Part shown: positions 7,399 to 8,557 of the stretch, piece after piece
How positions within the stretch are numbered: the first letter of the stretch is position 1
How the letters are laid out: the number at the start of each line of letters is the position of its first letter
NCBI GenBank assembly: GCA_031283505.1
Contig: JAITBO010000342.1
Location: 1-8,557, forward strand
DNA: 8,557 bases
Direction: 5' to 3'
Source: Treponema sp.
GTDB lineage: Bacteria; Spirochaetota; Spirochaetia; Treponematales; Breznakiellaceae
Program-made: the position numbers and the translations under genes
Notes under the pieces: model-generated
What the model was told of the DNA's origin: nothing
The model's database searches: none
Seen by the model: the letters and a program-made list of their open reading frames with translations, nothing else

Positions 7399-7917
7399 TT
7401 AATTCGCATAACTCAAACTGGCATTACCTGTCTCCAGGTCCAGCCGGGAAACAAAAAGAACCTCTTCGTCCACCTGTTCTACAGCGATGCGGCCACTGAT
7501 CCGCAATTCCAACAGGGAACGCATAGCAAAATCGGGGTTAGCAAATTTCACGTCCACGGAATCCGGCGCCAGCCGGGGCTCAAAATCCCGAATCTGCTTT
7601 TTAATATGCCCCAGCAAAAATTCCCGCTCGTCGTCGCTACAGACCTTGCCGCAATAATCGGTGATCCCGTAGCCCAATACAGAATTTTCTATATCATCAT
7701 GACCCTTGAACTCCGCCAGAGACAAATGAGACCGGGAACAAAAAAGCATTTCAATGTTCCTAAAAATATCGTCCTTTACCTGTTTCTCGGTTATGACATT
7801 CTGGAGGTTTTCCCGTTTCTCATAAGGCTCATCATCGGATAGACGTTTAAGTACATAGGGTTTGTACCGGACATCCTCTTTTCTGATGATCCGGCGGTTT
7901 TCATTGCCGCTTGCCAT
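7399..7917 (-). CDS. tssE: T6SS baseplate protein TssE (gp25-like)
   Basis: TssE is the T6SS counterpart of phage T4 gp25. It sits in the baseplate wedge with TssF and TssG and seeds polymerisation of the TssB/TssC sheath. The 172-residue product has a charged N-terminal extension (about residues 1-45), then DDIFRNIEMLF at 49-59. SVLGYGITDY at 79-88 corresponds to the family's SVLNYGxPD motif, and IRDFEPRL at 109-116 matches the conserved gp25 motif I..FEPRL. It ends in beta-strand-like segments (EEVLFVSRLDLETG). The ATG at 7917 has a strong AAGGAG (7928-7923) five bases upstream. The stop lies nine bases before the tssF start, so the two genes are probably co-translated. Its position directly upstream of tssF and tssG is the standard T6SS order. 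Confidence 0.93.
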   Translation of the reverse strand: MASGNENRRIIRKEDVRYKPYVLKRLSDDEPYEKRENLQNVITEKQVKDDIFRNIEMLFCSRSHLSLAEFKGHDDIENSVLGYGITDYCGKVCSDDEREFLLGHIKKQIRDFEPRLAPDSVDVKFANPDFAMRSLLELRISGRIAVEQVDEEVLFVSRLDLETGNASLSYAN

Positions 7918-8016
7918 TCGCCCTCCTTATGACCTAAAAACACCCTCCGGCAGTCGGTTGCGCTGTTCATCCACATGACCGCATATCCGAACAACAAACT
8001 ACCGGCGGGATGCAAC
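7918..8016 (-). other. hcp-tssE spacer with two crossing inverted repeats
   Basis: This is the only sizeable non-coding spacer in the window. In the transcript GGTTGC (8017-8012) can pair with GCAACC (7961-7956). CCCGCCGG (8009-8002) can pair with CCGGAGGG (7950-7943) at seven of eight positions. The two pairings cross, so they are either alternatives or a pseudoknot. No simple hairpin followed by a U-run is seen, so a strong terminator is not supported. The strong tssE ribosome binding site (7928-7923) lies at its end. Confidence 0.35.
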
Positions 8017-8514
8017 CTATTCGTTGGAGATCTGATCGAAAGCCGCCTCAATGGCCCCGTCTTTGGAACCGTCGGGCTTGATCGGCGTAACCTTCCAGGT
8101 GATCTTTCCGGCTACCAGATCCACCGTTTCCACGGGCTGCTGGGACAGGGGGTCCGAGCTGGGACCGGCATCGATGGTCTTAACCGCGGCCTTGGCGACC
8201 CGCACATTTTCCAGGATAACCTCGTATACCGGAGTCTGGGCGCCGCCGATAACCCGGCAGTACTGGAGTACGGCCTTGCCGATTTTGTTGCCGTTCATGC
8301 AGTAAAGCTGGATCTTCGGCGTGGCTTTGTCCACCGCGTGGGTAATGGTAACGGGATCAAACTGCCCCCGCCCGGCCACATCCCCGCCCCGCTGGATGGA
8401 TATGTTCTGACTCGTGCCGTGGGCAAAGGAAATAAGTTCCAGCCATTTGTCATGGGCCTTGTCGGCCGCCTGTCCTTCAATCCCTTCCAACTGCAAAAAA
8501 TAAGTACCTGCCAT
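8017..8514 (-). CDS. hcp: T6SS tube protein Hcp (TssD)
   Basis: Hcp monomers form hexameric rings that stack into the inner tube expelled by sheath contraction; Hcp can also chaperone small effectors. The 165-residue product matches the family length. It has a typical N-terminal beta-strand start, the hallmark block HDKWLELISFAHG at residues 21-33, a GGDVAGRGQF stretch near 43-52 where the family has its S/G-rich GR segment, YEVILENV at 98-105, and the closing VETVDLVAGKITWKVTPI at 128-145. There is no signal peptide, as expected for a cytoplasmically assembled tube. The ATG at 8514 is preceded by a good Shine-Dalgarno (GGAGG, 8528-8524) nine bases upstream. It is the first gene of the visible run and is separated from tssE by 99 bases. 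Residues 113-127, just before the final strands, are rich in Pro, Ser and Gln and look like an extended loop. The family call is strong. Confidence 0.95.
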   Translation of the reverse strand: MAGTYFLQLEGIEGQAADKAHDKWLELISFAHGTSQNISIQRGGDVAGRGQFDPVTITHAVDKATPKIQLYCMNGNKIGKAVLQYCRVIGGAQTPVYEVILENVRVAKAAVKTIDAGPSSDPLSQQPVETVDLVAGKITWKVTPIKPDGSKDGAIEAAFDQISNE

Positions 8515-8544
8515 AATAAATAACCTCCGTATGTATTTCTTAAC

Positions 8545-8557
8545 CGCAAAACTTGCG
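8545..8557. repeat. Short inverted repeat upstream of hcp
   Basis: CGCAA, three bases, then TTGCG form a perfect five-base-pair hairpin at the window edge, about 16 bases upstream of the hcp ribosome binding site. It could be part of the hcp leader or the end of an upstream terminator. The cut-off window prevents a decision. Confidence 0.3.

Noticed and set aside
7791..8051. Minus-strand open frame of 86 codons spanning the hcp-tssE spacer
   Set aside because: It overlaps both flanking genes in another frame and lacks family motifs.
8515..8557. Promoter for hcp in the bases upstream of its start
   Set aside because: Only 43 bases are available, including the ribosome binding site. No convincing -35/-10 pair can be assigned.
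1..8557. tRNA, rRNA, CRISPR arrays or insertion sequences
   Set aside because: No regularly spaced repeats, transposase motifs, terminal inverted repeats or RNA gene signatures were found. The window is almost fully occupied by T6SS genes.

Overview
The window is a compact run of type VI secretion system (T6SS) genes, all on the minus strand, so transcription runs from the high coordinates toward position 1. In transcription order they are hcp/tssD (8514-8017), tssE (7917-7399), tssF (7389-5590), tssG (5611-4541), tssH/clpV (4504-1859), a small PAAR-like tip gene (1858-1568) and vgrG/tssI (from 1558, continuing past the left edge in a shifted reading frame). The right edge lies only 43 bases upstream of the hcp start codon, so any promoter lies mostly outside. 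Essentially every base is coding. The widest gap between genes is 99 bases (hcp to tssE), and several genes abut or overlap.

The genes encode connected parts of one contractile machine. Hcp forms the tube. TssE, TssF and TssG form the baseplate wedge. VgrG and the PAAR-like protein form the spike and tip. ClpV recycles the contracted sheath. The sheath genes (tssB, tssC), the membrane complex (tssJ, tssL, tssM), tssK and tssA are not in the window and would be expected nearby. No protein with a recognisable toxin or immunity domain is visible.

The most notable feature is in vgrG. The frame that encodes the gp27-like base ends at a TAA at 343-341. The -1 frame is open from 467 to the left edge and encodes a convincing continuation, including an OB-fold-like segment. 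The gene is therefore frameshifted, mis-sequenced, read by a recoding event, or split into two translation units. An ATG with a Shine-Dalgarno-like sequence just after the break makes the split reading possible. The PAAR-like protein is also unusual because it has no histidines, so the classical zinc site is not visible.

A T6SS implies a diderm (Gram-negative-type) bacterium. Base composition looks moderate, around half G+C by eye. The divergent proteins are not close to the proteobacterial versions I know best. A spirochaete of the gut Treponema type is a possible source, but this is a guess that the sequence does not prove. I see a recognisable T6SS with odd details rather than a wholly new system.
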